DNA from: Sulfuriferula sp.
Lineage (GTDB): Bacteria > Pseudomonadota > Gammaproteobacteria > Burkholderiales > Sulfuriferulaceae
Reading direction: 5' to 3'
Assembly (NCBI GenBank): GCA_031291235.1
Contig: JARLJL010000013.1
Location: 124,001-188,000 of the forward strand
DNA: 64,000 nt
The notes beneath the pieces are model-generated. The model made no database searches, was not told the origin of the DNA, and saw nothing but the letters and a program-made list of their open reading frames with translations. A program made the position numbers and the translations under genes. Shown piece after piece: positions 7,685 through 15,045 of this stretch. Every line of letters begins with the position of its first letter. Positions within the stretch are counted from its first letter, which is position 1.

Positions 7685-8191
7685 TCAGATCAGGCCACGC
7701 TCGGCGAATGATGTCGTGGCCTCGCCGCCGACGACGATGTGATCCAGGGTGCGCACGTCCACCAACGCCAGGGCTTCCTTGAGGCGCTAAGTCAGCAGCT
7801 TATCCGCCTGGCTCGGCTCGGAATTACCACTCGGATGATTGTGCGAAAAAATCACGGCCGCCGCATTGTGATGCAGTGCCGCTTTCACGACTTCGCGCGG
7901 ATATACCGATGTCTGGTCGATGGTGCCGCGGAACAACTCCACGTATTCGATCAGACGGTTCTGGCTATCGAGAAACAGTGCAGCGAAAACCTCGTGCTTG
8001 AAGCTGGCCAGCTTTGTACGCAGGTAGTCTTTGACCAACTCTGGCGAAGTGTACAGTGCTCCGCGTGGAATCTTCTGGTCGATGACATACCGCGCGGCTT
8101 CCAGAATTTGGTCGGCAGTCGCCGGCAGATAACGCCCTTGGTCGTCACGCACCAACAGCGAGGAATCGAGAGACAGAGAAAGTTGCGACAT
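7685..8191 (-). pseudogene. radC: RadC/JAB-domain protein interrupted by an amber codon
   Basis: The reading frame encodes 168 residues of a RadC-type JAB/MPN protein, with the metal-site motif HNHPSGNSEPSQAD. After ADKLLT an in-frame TAG (7787-7789) interrupts it. The frame then continues without change for 33 codons with perfect family sequence ([20 protein letters not shown] and SFAERGLI) to a TGA at 7685. Relatives, as I recall, have glutamine at this point, so a single CAG-to-TAG change explains it. Without suppression the product is 134 residues and lacks the last strand and helix of the fold. The ATG has GGAG upstream inside the shared leader. RadC of mobile elements is poorly understood despite its DNA-repair name. 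Confidence 0.85.
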
Positions 8192-8200
8192 GATCGTGCT

Positions 8201-8358
8201 CCGGTTGCTCGGGCGGAATTGCCCGGAACCGGCTTCAGCACGGCGCAGCGTAAGCAGTCAGGGGTCAGCGACGGCCGCCAGGACGCAAGCGAGCAAGGCG
8301 CGCACAGCCCTTGACGGCGAGAACGCCGTGATACGGTGAAGGGAACAGCAAGACCGCC
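8201..8358 (-). promoter_or_regulatory. Shared leader, copy B (upstream of radC)
   Basis: Near-duplicate of 7421-7576. The inverted repeat ACGGCG-AGAA-CGCCGT occurs at 8314-8329. Both copies begin CCGGTTGCTCGGGCGGAATT and end GGGAACAGCAAGACCGCC on the plus strand. Confidence 0.6.
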
Positions 8359-8387
8359 CATACCCCGCCCCCGCAGAGACGACAGGT

Positions 8388-8523
8388 GGGCAAGCGCAGC
8401 GCGCAGGCCGAGAACGTAGAGAGAGGCCGGAGGCGTCAGGGATCAAAGCCTATGGCCATGACTCGGCACGAGGCATGGGGCAACGCCCGCGAGCCCGACG
8501 GCGGCACGCCGGGACGCCTGATC
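8388..8523. repeat. Dispersed intergenic repeat, copy R5
   Basis: The longest copy: GGGCAAGCGCAGCGCGCAGG, GGCCGGAGGCGTCAGGGATC, AAGCCTATGGCCATGAC, GGCACGAGGCATGGGGC and GCCCGACGGCGGCACGCC. It marks the boundary between the element backbone (left) and the defence cargo (right). Confidence 0.6.
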
Positions 8524-8569
8524 GTTTTCAGCAGTAGGCAAATGACATTGAGGCGCAGATGAGGCACAA

Positions 8570-8579
8570 TGTAGCTACA
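8570..8579. promoter_or_regulatory. Possible autoregulatory operator of the antitoxin gene
   Basis: A perfect 10-base palindrome TGTAGCTACA 19 bases upstream of the dinJ-like ATG. RelB/DinJ antitoxins bind palindromes in their own promoters, so a regulatory role is plausible but unproven. Confidence 0.35.
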
Positions 8580-8598
8580 AGATACATTAAGGCAGGCA

Positions 8599-8790
8599 AT
8601 GGCAAGTAGTGATGTCGTTCGCGCCCGGATTGACGGGCACATTAAAGAGGAAGCCACCAATGTGCTGGCGGGAATGGGTTTGTCCGTTTCGGATGCCATT
8701 CGGATGCTGCTCACCCGCATTGCGGCTGACAAGGCACTTCCCTTTGATATCAATCGTGCCCAACCTCAATCCGACACCAAGAGGCCGTGA
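8599..8790 (+). CDS. dinJ: RelB/DinJ-family antitoxin without partner toxin
   Basis: A 63-residue ribbon-helix-helix protein: VVRARIDGHIKEEATNVL forms the strand and first helix, and GLSVSDAIRMLLTRIA the second helix typical of RelB/DinJ, with the family's ALPFDI following. Such antitoxins repress their own promoter and neutralise a YafQ/RelE endoribonuclease encoded just downstream. Here the next gene, 48 bases on, is a component of an ABC-3C system and no toxin frame is present. The gene is therefore an orphan antitoxin, a remnant, or possibly a regulator recruited by the operon that follows. Confidence 0.85.
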   Translation: MASSDVVRARIDGHIKEEATNVLAGMGLSVSDAIRMLLTRIAADKALPFDINRAQPQSDTKRP

Positions 8791-8838
8791 AGTTTTGCCT
8801 GAAAACATTCAAAAACATTAAATCGCGGGCGTAAACCC

Positions 8839-9759
8839 ATGGATCGCATACAGCAACTCAACTATGAAAAAGATTTCCGCATTGACTTCTTGGAATCCAA
8901 GGGGGACGGTTTTCAACGTCTGTTCGAGAAGCTGATGTCGAAGGCACATCCCAACGATTTCATGGCCTGCCGCCCCTGGGGGAATGTTGGCGATCGGAAA
9001 AACGATGGATATCTGCCATCGGCGCGAATCCTGTATCAGAGTTACGCTCCCAATGAATTGAGTGCTGCTGAAGCCATCAAGAAGATCAACGAGGATTTCG
9101 AGGGCGCCAAAGAGCATTGGGAGAAATATTTCGATGAGTGGACCTTCGTCCACAATGCACCGGATGGTCGCCTGGGCCCCCACATCATCGAAGCCTTGGC
9201 CAAACTCAGGCAGGACAATCCAAAGATCAAAATCGGCCACTGCGGGTACGAAGAGATGCTGGCGAAGTTTCGCCAGTTAAGCCTGCAGGATCTTGAATCC
9301 TGGTTTGGCCCGTCGCTGACGATGGAAGCGAACGTCAATCTGGGCTACGGCGATCTGATCGCTGTGCTTACTCACATCAGCATCATGCCCGTGCCCACGA
9401 CGAGTGAAGTGAAGGACGTGTCGCGCGGAAAGATTGAGGCCAACCTTCTGTCTCAGGCAGTCGCCGACTTCCTGAAGATCGGCATGCATAAGTCGGCGCT
9501 CGTTGCGCAGTTTTTTAATAACTGGAAAACCCCTACCTACGGCGAACAAATCGCGCAGGCGTTCAAAAGCGAATACGTGGCGCTGCGGGACGGGGAGCCC
9601 CCACTTCACCCTGATGAAATCTTCGGACGCCTTGAAGCGTGGGCTGGAGGCACTGCGAATACCACGCCCACGCATAAGGCGGCGGTGTTGGCCGTCATGG
9701 CGTACCTGTTTGACAAGTGCGAGATTTTTGAAGACGCACAAGCGGTGGGGGCAGCATGA
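8839..9759 (+). CDS. ABC-three-component (ABC-3C) system protein, putative nuclease effector
   Basis: A 306-residue soluble protein, first gene of a tightly packed three-gene unit. The N-terminal ~100 residues contain GDGFQRLFEKLM, PWGNVGDRKNDGYL and ILYQSYAP, which look like a restriction-endonuclease-type core (helix glutamate, D52/D56) although the usual E-x-K is replaced by Q-x-Y. The rest (about 110-306) is helical and matches no domain I can name with certainty; in ABC-3C systems the equivalent region docks on the other components. Its stop overlaps the next start (ATGA at 9756), so the two are translationally coupled. ABC-3C assignment rests on the neighbours; nuclease activity is inferred. 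Confidence 0.7.
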   Translation: MDRIQQLNYEKDFRIDFLESKGDGFQRLFEKLMSKAHPNDFMACRPWGNVGDRKNDGYLPSARILYQSYAPNELSAAEAIKKINEDFEGAKEHWEKYFDEWTFVHNAPDGRLGPHIIEALAKLRQDNPKIKIGHCGYEEMLAKFRQLSLQDLESWFGPSLTMEANVNLGYGDLIAVLTHISIMPVPTTSEVKDVSRGKIEANLLSQAVADFLKIGMHKSALVAQFFNNWKTPTYGEQIAQAFKSEYVALRDGEPPLHPDEIFGRLEAWAGGTANTTPTHKAAVLAVMAYLFDKCEIFEDAQAVGAA

Positions 9760-10007
9760 TTCTGCCATCTAAGCATCTTCCGCAGGATCGCGCGCTGCTG
9801 ACTGTTGGCGCGCATGTTTTGACCTTTCTCGCACGCCCCAAGACTGTCTCAGCGCTGTGGGAGGAGTTGAACAGACCTGACTCCAGCCTCACCGCTGCAA
9901 TGCCCCGGCGAATTACCTACGACTGGTTCTTGCTCGCTCTTGATCTTCTGTTCGCCCTTGGAACCATCGAACTCGAAAGCGGCCTTGTGGCACGGAGGAC
10001 AGCTTGA
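9756..10007 (+). CDS. ABC-3C middle component (MC6-like)
   Basis: An 83-residue protein starting MILPSKHLPQDRALLTVGA, the characteristic opening of the small ABC-3C middle component 6. The body reads like a winged helix (TVSALWEELN as recognition region, ITYDWFLLALDLLFALGTIE as the hydrophobic core). Middle components bridge the effector and the ATPase. It overlaps the upstream gene by four bases and the downstream gene by four (TTGA at 10004), so the three proteins are probably made in fixed proportions. Confidence 0.75.
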   Translation: MILPSKHLPQDRALLTVGAHVLTFLARPKTVSALWEELNRPDSSLTAAMPRRITYDWFLLALDLLFALGTIELESGLVARRTA

Positions 10008-11725
10008 TTCATCATATTTTCAGTACGCTGCCCAGTTTTAAGAATCTCGGTGATCTGAAGCCCGGCCTGAATGTACTGCTGGCCCAAAAAACCGAGGGTG
10101 CGACTACCAAGCAAACGCGTAATCGCGCCGGAAAAACCAGCTTCGTTGAGCTAGTGCATTTTCTGCTGGGTGCCGACGCTGGCCCGGAATCGATTTTCCG
10201 CACCCCGGAACTGGCAGAACACACCTTCGGCATGGACTTCGATCTGAAGTCGGAACGCACGGTCGTTGAGCGCAGTGGTAGTTCCAAAGCCAAAATCTTC
10301 GTGACAGTCCCGCCTGCAGCGAAGGTCAAGTTTTCGGCCACCGAATGGTGTACGTTCCTCGGCGAACAAATGTTTGGTCTGAGCAGCCTTGAAACTGCGG
10401 GCAGCAAGCCGCCTTCGTTCCGGTCGCTGTTTGCCTACTTTGTGCGCCGACAGGCGAGCGGTGCCTTCATGACGCCGGAAAAGCAGGCCACGATGCAGGG
10501 CACTGGCGATATGCAGATGGCGCTGATGTTCCTGCTCGGATTGGATTGGCAGATTGCCCGGGATTGGCAAGCTGTTCGCGATCGGGAAAAGACCCTCGAA
10601 GAACTGAAAAAGGCGGCCGGGAACGGTGCGTTCGGTTCAATCATCGGCAAGGCTGCCGACTTGCGCACGGAGCTGACCATTCAGGAAGCTCGTCTCAAGA
10701 AACTTCACACAGAAGTTGAGACCTTTCAGGTTTTGCCGGAATACCGGGAACTGGAAGTCGAAAGCGCCACGTTGACTCGCCAGCTCAACGAGCTGGCCAA
10801 TGCCAACACCATCGATTTCTCGGCTATCCGCGATCTGGAAAGTGCGCTCGCCTCCGAGGTTCCTCCTGACCTTGAAGACCTCCAGGCTGTCTATCAAGAA
10901 GCCGGCATAGTGCTTCCCGGCTTGGTGAAGCGTCGCTATGAGGACGTGAAGAGTTTTCACGAATCGGTGGTGCGCAATCGCAAGGACTATCTGTCCAGCG
11001 AACTTGAAGCGGCCAAGCTGCGTATCGAACTGCGTGATAGTAAAAAGGCGCAGCTCGACCAGCGGCGCGGCGAAATCCTGGGCATTCTCAAGAGCCATGG
11101 TGCGCTGGAACAGTTCCTCAAGCTGCAGGGAGAACTGGGCCGTCTGGAATCCGAAGTGGAATCGTTGCGGCAACGCTTCGAAGCTGCAGAGCAACTCGAA
11201 GGTACCAAGAACGAGCTGGAGATCGAGCGCAATCGTCTTACGATCCGCCTGCGGCGTGATTTTTCCGAGCAGAAGGACCGACTGGCGGAAGCCATCGTCG
11301 CCTTCGAGGAAACCTCTCAACGCTTGTATGAATCGGCAGGCAGCATGACGGTCGATGAAACCTCGAATGGACCGATCTTCAAGTTCCCGATGCAGGGCGA
11401 ACGCAGCAAGGGCATCAAGAACATGCAGATCTTCTGCTTCGACATGATGCTTATGCGCCTGTGCGCCAAGCGGCAGATGGGGCCGGGATTTCTGATCCAC
11501 GACAGCCATCTGTTCGATGGTGTTGATGGGCGCCAGGTCATTAGCGCATTGCGTCTTGGTTCAGAGATTGCACAGGAGCTTGGTTTTCAGTACATCGTGA
11601 CGATGAATGAAGACGACGCCTTCAAGGAAACCATCGAAGGCTTCGATCTGAATGACCATGTGCTGCCTACGCGTTTGACCGACGCCACAGAAGATGGTGG
11701 ATTGTTTGGCATAAGGTTTGGGTAA
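10004..11725 (+). CDS. DUF2326-domain SMC-like ABC ATPase (ABC-3C system)
   Basis: A 573-residue ATPase with a Walker A variant RNRAGKTSFVEL (residues 39-50), a long coiled-coil middle (about 200-440) and a C-terminal DUF2326 half with the D-loop region HDSHLFDGVDGRQ near residue 495. This is the RecN/SMC-like ATPase of ABC-3C conflict systems, thought to sense invading DNA or its replication products and switch on the effector. The start is a TTG that overlaps the stop of the middle-component gene, with AGGACAGC upstream. Length and motifs look complete. Confidence 0.85.
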   Translation: MIHHIFSTLPSFKNLGDLKPGLNVLLAQKTEGATTKQTRNRAGKTSFVELVHFLLGADAGPESIFRTPELAEHTFGMDFDLKSERTVVERSGSSKAKIFVTVPPAAKVKFSATEWCTFLGEQMFGLSSLETAGSKPPSFRSLFAYFVRRQASGAFMTPEKQATMQGTGDMQMALMFLLGLDWQIARDWQAVRDREKTLEELKKAAGNGAFGSIIGKAADLRTELTIQEARLKKLHTEVETFQVLPEYRELEVESATLTRQLNELANANTIDFSAIRDLESALASEVPPDLEDLQAVYQEAGIVLPGLVKRRYEDVKSFHESVVRNRKDYLSSELEAAKLRIELRDSKKAQLDQRRGEILGILKSHGALEQFLKLQGELGRLESEVESLRQRFEAAEQLEGTKNELEIERNRLTIRLRRDFSEQKDRLAEAIVAFEETSQRLYESAGSMTVDETSNGPIFKFPMQGERSKGIKNMQIFCFDMMLMRLCAKRQMGPGFLIHDSHLFDGVDGRQVISALRLGSEIAQELGFQYIVTMNEDDAFKETIEGFDLNDHVLPTRLTDATEDGGLFGIRFG

Positions 11726-11793
11726 AACAGATTGGGATTGGCAGCAACCGGAATTTAAGTACCGTGGCCCATTGTGGCCCTTAAGGGAGAAAA

Positions 11794-13056
11794 ATGGATA
11801 AAAAGACCAAGGGATCGTGGCTGATCCATCACACAAACAAGCTGCAGGGAGTCACGAACCAATCTGGATACGAGAAAACCTACTTGGCGGGGAAAGCTGG
11901 AATACTGCTGTCAGCCATTTCCGCCAATAAGGACACCACGGTCAACAATGACAGGCTGGCTGTCTTGGCGACGGCGGCTAACATCAATGCAACATTTGAG
12001 CTTCCAAAGCTTGTTGAAGTGTTGCAGCAGCAGAAGCTCATCGACAAATCACCAGGCGGGGTTGCCGTGCTTGGCGTGACCACGGCCACTGCGCTGCAGC
12101 ACACCTCCGACCTCTTCGATTCGCTCGCGCCAAGTGCCAATGAGGTTGCTTCAATCGCGCTCGCAGAGCGCGCCTCAGTGGCACCGATTCTCGCAAACGA
12201 TGTCGCCAGTGACCTGGCTGATACGTACAAGTTGGCCGCCGCGGATCTGGGGCAACTATTCTCAGATGCAGAGCAGATTGGCTTTGTTGATACTGAGAAA
12301 CTTGGCAGCAACCAGACGTTGTTGTTCAACGGCAACCTATTTCGCCGCGATACCACTCAAAAGATCAAAGCCGTCCTGGATTCGTTGAGTACGGCAGAAC
12401 AGGCAAAACTCAATGAGCTTACCGAAACACTGCGGAAGCGAGCATGTGTTAGCACCGACTATGCAAAGCAGTTTCTGGGGGAGGCGCTCTTCCAGAAAGT
12501 GACGGCGATCGGCTTATTCGACATCAGTGTCGTCAGCAATTCAACCGAAGACGTTGGTTTCCTGACCTTGCCGTCGGCGTTCTCCAAGTACAGCAATTCG
12601 ATGGTTGATGATGCCTTCGATCTTGCAAAAGCCTTTGTCAGCTCAGTCACCTACGGCATGACAAAGAGTTATTACGCGCGCGGGCAAATCCAGATGGTTG
12701 ATGCCCTATTGGGTGCTTTGGTGCGCGGCGAAAGTGTTGGTCCGGTCCGGGCGATCGCTGAAGATTACAAAGTCCTCGAATTGAAGGGCGTGGTCGAAGT
12801 AAAACAAGGAACCAAGAAGGGACGTACCGGCCCAATGCTTCGCCTTCTGAAGACAGAGGTTGGCGAACTGGCTCTTCAAGCGATTCGACAAGGGGATGTC
12901 AGCGAGCATTCTTTGAACGCTCTGCCAACGGCGGCCGTAACTACATTCAACGGCCCTGAGCACAATCGCGAGAAGGTTCGGAGGACACAAACCAAGATGA
13001 GTCCGAAAGCAACGAACGATATGCTCTCCATCCTCCGGACAGGAGGTGGGCTATGA
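11794..13056 (+). CDS. Unrecognised protein, probable multi-winged-helix DNA-binding component
   Basis: A 420-residue soluble protein that I do not recognise. It contains three stretches with the shape of winged helices: RLAVLATAANINATFELPKL followed by VEVLQQQKLIDKSPGGVAVL (about 50-90), a region ending FVDTEKLGSNQTLLFNGNLF (about 165-185), and AIAEDYKVLELKGVVEVKQG with a basic wing GTKKGRTGPMLRLL (about 320-360). It starts at an ATG behind AAGGGAGAAAA and ends overlapping the next start by ATGA. It directly follows the ABC-3C ATPase gene but has its own 68-base upstream gap. DNA binding is inferred; it could equally be a scaffold or sensor of the nucleases encoded behind it. Confidence 0.55.
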   Translation: MDKKTKGSWLIHHTNKLQGVTNQSGYEKTYLAGKAGILLSAISANKDTTVNNDRLAVLATAANINATFELPKLVEVLQQQKLIDKSPGGVAVLGVTTATALQHTSDLFDSLAPSANEVASIALAERASVAPILANDVASDLADTYKLAAADLGQLFSDAEQIGFVDTEKLGSNQTLLFNGNLFRRDTTQKIKAVLDSLSTAEQAKLNELTETLRKRACVSTDYAKQFLGEALFQKVTAIGLFDISVVSNSTEDVGFLTLPSAFSKYSNSMVDDAFDLAKAFVSSVTYGMTKSYYARGQIQMVDALLGALVRGESVGPVRAIAEDYKVLELKGVVEVKQGTKKGRTGPMLRLLKTEVGELALQAIRQGDVSEHSLNALPTAAVTTFNGPEHNREKVRRTQTKMSPKATNDMLSILRTGGGL

Positions 13057-14111
13057 GCAAGAGTCAACAAGCCTTGTCCAAGGGGCCGAAGATGGAAGAG
13101 CTGCTACGCAGCTATTTCCTTAAGGCCGGGTATTACGTTGTTCGTGGCGTCCCGTTTGTGTATGAGGGTTTTGATGTCACTGACATTGATCTATGGCTCT
13201 ATAGCCGAACGTCTTCCGTATCGCGCGAAATTGCCTTGGTTGATGCCAAGAACAAGAAAACCCCCCAGGCCATAGAACGTATCTTCTGGGTGCAGGGACT
13301 GCGAATCGCCACGAAAGCGACAAACGCGATCGTTGCAACGACTGAGAAGCGTCAAGAAGTCAAAGATTTTGGCCGAGATCTTGGTGTGCTCGTTCTCGAT
13401 GGCAGCTTCCTCGGGAAGCTCGCCAACTCGGATGATCCAAATGCGACGAGACTCTCGGACGAAGAGTTTTTTGCCAGGATAAACGAGTACTCCCTGAGCA
13501 AGCTGGACGGTGACTGGCGAGGACGAATAGTTCTGTCCAAGAGCCTACTAGCCAAATCGCTTTCGTTCGACAGCTGTAACGAATGGCTTGGCCAGGGGAA
13601 ATTCTTTGCCGAGCAATCTATCACTAAGGGAACCCAGCGCGAAACAGCTCTCAGGTGTCTTTACTTGGTGTGTTCGTTCATTGCCATTGCAGTTGACTAC
13701 TGCATGAAGGAACTTTCGTTCCACGAGCAATCCGAGCGTAGCGTGCTGATTAAAGATGGATTCACGTATGGCTCCAGAGGCAGTTCGGGCTTAAAGAAAG
13801 TCTTGAATGTCGCAATGGGGCTGGTCGAAGAACATGCGAACGATGGGCCAGCTATTTCCCGACAAGTAAGATCAAGCGTTGAGAAACAACTGTCTCAACT
13901 GAATACGTCGATCTTGGGGGACTTCTTCTCGAAAAACGATGTTGCTCGGACGCTATTCACTGTCGCCAAGGAGTTCGAGCAACTTGCCATGACAAGGGAG
14001 TTCGCCTCTCATGCTGCCGCGAGCATCGAGCTTCGCAGTACGCTTTTCTGCTTACTCGACTACTGGGGAATTGACAGGGTGATGTTCTCGACCGCTTTGG
14101 AGAACAGTTAG
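13053..14111 (+). CDS. Putative PD-(D/E)xK restriction-endonuclease-like protein
   Basis: A 352-residue protein whose first 115 residues fit the Mrr/Holliday-resolvase-type nuclease core: Glu15 in helix MEELLRSYFLKAGYYVV, VTDIDLWLY (Asp44/Asp46), ALVDAKNKK (Asp64-x-Lys66) and the following TPQAIERIFW helix with Gln72. The remaining two thirds are helical with no named domain. The four-base overlap with the upstream winged-helix gene implies coupled translation and a joint complex. The next nuclease-like gene begins four bases after this stop. I infer a DNA-cleaving defence effector; a repair or mobile-element role cannot be excluded. Confidence 0.65.
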   Translation: MSKSQQALSKGPKMEELLRSYFLKAGYYVVRGVPFVYEGFDVTDIDLWLYSRTSSVSREIALVDAKNKKTPQAIERIFWVQGLRIATKATNAIVATTEKRQEVKDFGRDLGVLVLDGSFLGKLANSDDPNATRLSDEEFFARINEYSLSKLDGDWRGRIVLSKSLLAKSLSFDSCNEWLGQGKFFAEQSITKGTQRETALRCLYLVCSFIAIAVDYCMKELSFHEQSERSVLIKDGFTYGSRGSSGLKKVLNVAMGLVEEHANDGPAISRQVRSSVEKQLSQLNTSILGDFFSKNDVARTLFTVAKEFEQLAMTREFASHAAASIELRSTLFCLLDYWGIDRVMFSTALENS

Positions 14112-14115
14112 GTTC

Positions 14116-15045
14116 ATGATGCAAAACACCGGGCGTCAGTCAGGGGAAACAAATTCACGGACCACCACCGAAATGAAGGTATTTGCGGGCGAGCCAATCC
14201 TCAAGGAGATGCCGTGCGTTCTTGAATGGCTCAAGGAAAAAGGGCTTAACGCATTAAACTCAAGGTACTCAAGATACGAGAAAGACATTGATCAGTTTTT
14301 TTCTTGTGCTGATCCCGCTTCCGCAGACGGTCGGGCAAAGTTTGACAAGCTGACTAACTCATATATCGAATGCTTGAATATTGTCCTAATTCACAGAGCA
14401 TTCCGAGATGAGGCAAGCCAAGGCTTTGTCGATAGACTAAGCAAGGTGGCAGATGGGCAAATTCATCCCGATGCAAGTTCGGCAGGATCATCGAGAGACT
14501 ATTTGTTCGAACTACTAATTGCGGCAAGAATGTCGATGTCCGGCTACAAGATCGACTTCAACAAAGTCACGGATGTTATCGCCGAAAACGATGAGTTCCT
14601 CATCTTCGGGGAGTGCAAGCGACTATCATCCGAGAAGAAATTTGAGGAAAACTTCAAGAAGGCAGGCAAGCAAATTGCCACCCAAGCCGAGGGGGTGCCC
14701 CAAAGGGTTTATGGCTTGGTTTTCTTGGATGTTTCCAGTTGCCTTGATGGCATTCCCAAGACGGAGCTTCCCTGTGTCGAAGTAGCCCAGCAGGCAATTC
14801 ACGAAAGCGTTGAAGCATTCGTGGCAAGAAACTCATTAAAAATAGAGCAGTTAGCCGAACGTTTTTCTAGAGTTTCGCTTGGGGTTTGTCTAATTGGACA
14901 GGCTCCGCTTTGGACAAAAGACGGCACCCTCCATATGACCACCAGAACACGGGTGGTCGCACCACTGAGCTTGGCAGATGAGGATTTCGGCTCCCTGAAC
15001 AAAATTATGGGCAGATTCGCAAGTTCTATGCAGTCCCTTGTTTAA
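14116..15045 (+). CDS. Second putative PD-(D/E)xK nuclease-like protein
   Basis: A 309-residue protein, last of the three-gene operon. Around residues 125-190 it shows the nuclease pattern: RDYLFELLIAARM (helix, Glu132), TDVIAENDEF (Asp153), FLIFGECKR (Glu166-x-Lys168) and a following KKFEENFKKAGKQI helix. The C-terminal part is mixed alpha/beta and unrecognised. Either MMQNTG at 14116 or an internal Met at residue 20 could be the start; I use the first because it lies four bases after the preceding stop. The gene is visibly richer in A and T than the element backbone. Its last 20 bases overlap the convergent DUF1016 gene. Confidence 0.6.
   Translation: MMQNTGRQSGETNSRTTTEMKVFAGEPILKEMPCVLEWLKEKGLNALNSRYSRYEKDIDQFFSCADPASADGRAKFDKLTNSYIECLNIVLIHRAFRDEASQGFVDRLSKVADGQIHPDASSAGSSRDYLFELLIAARMSMSGYKIDFNKVTDVIAENDEFLIFGECKRLSSEKKFEENFKKAGKQIATQAEGVPQRVYGLVFLDVSSCLDGIPKTELPCVEVAQQAIHESVEAFVARNSLKIEQLAERFSRVSLGVCLIGQAPLWTKDGTLHMTTRTRVVAPLSLADEDFGSLNKIMGRFASSMQSLV

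Noticed and set aside
8388-8523. Repeats considered as CRISPR-like array
   Set aside because: Copies are far apart, degenerate and of unequal length with genes between them; there are no spacers of constant size and no cas genes.
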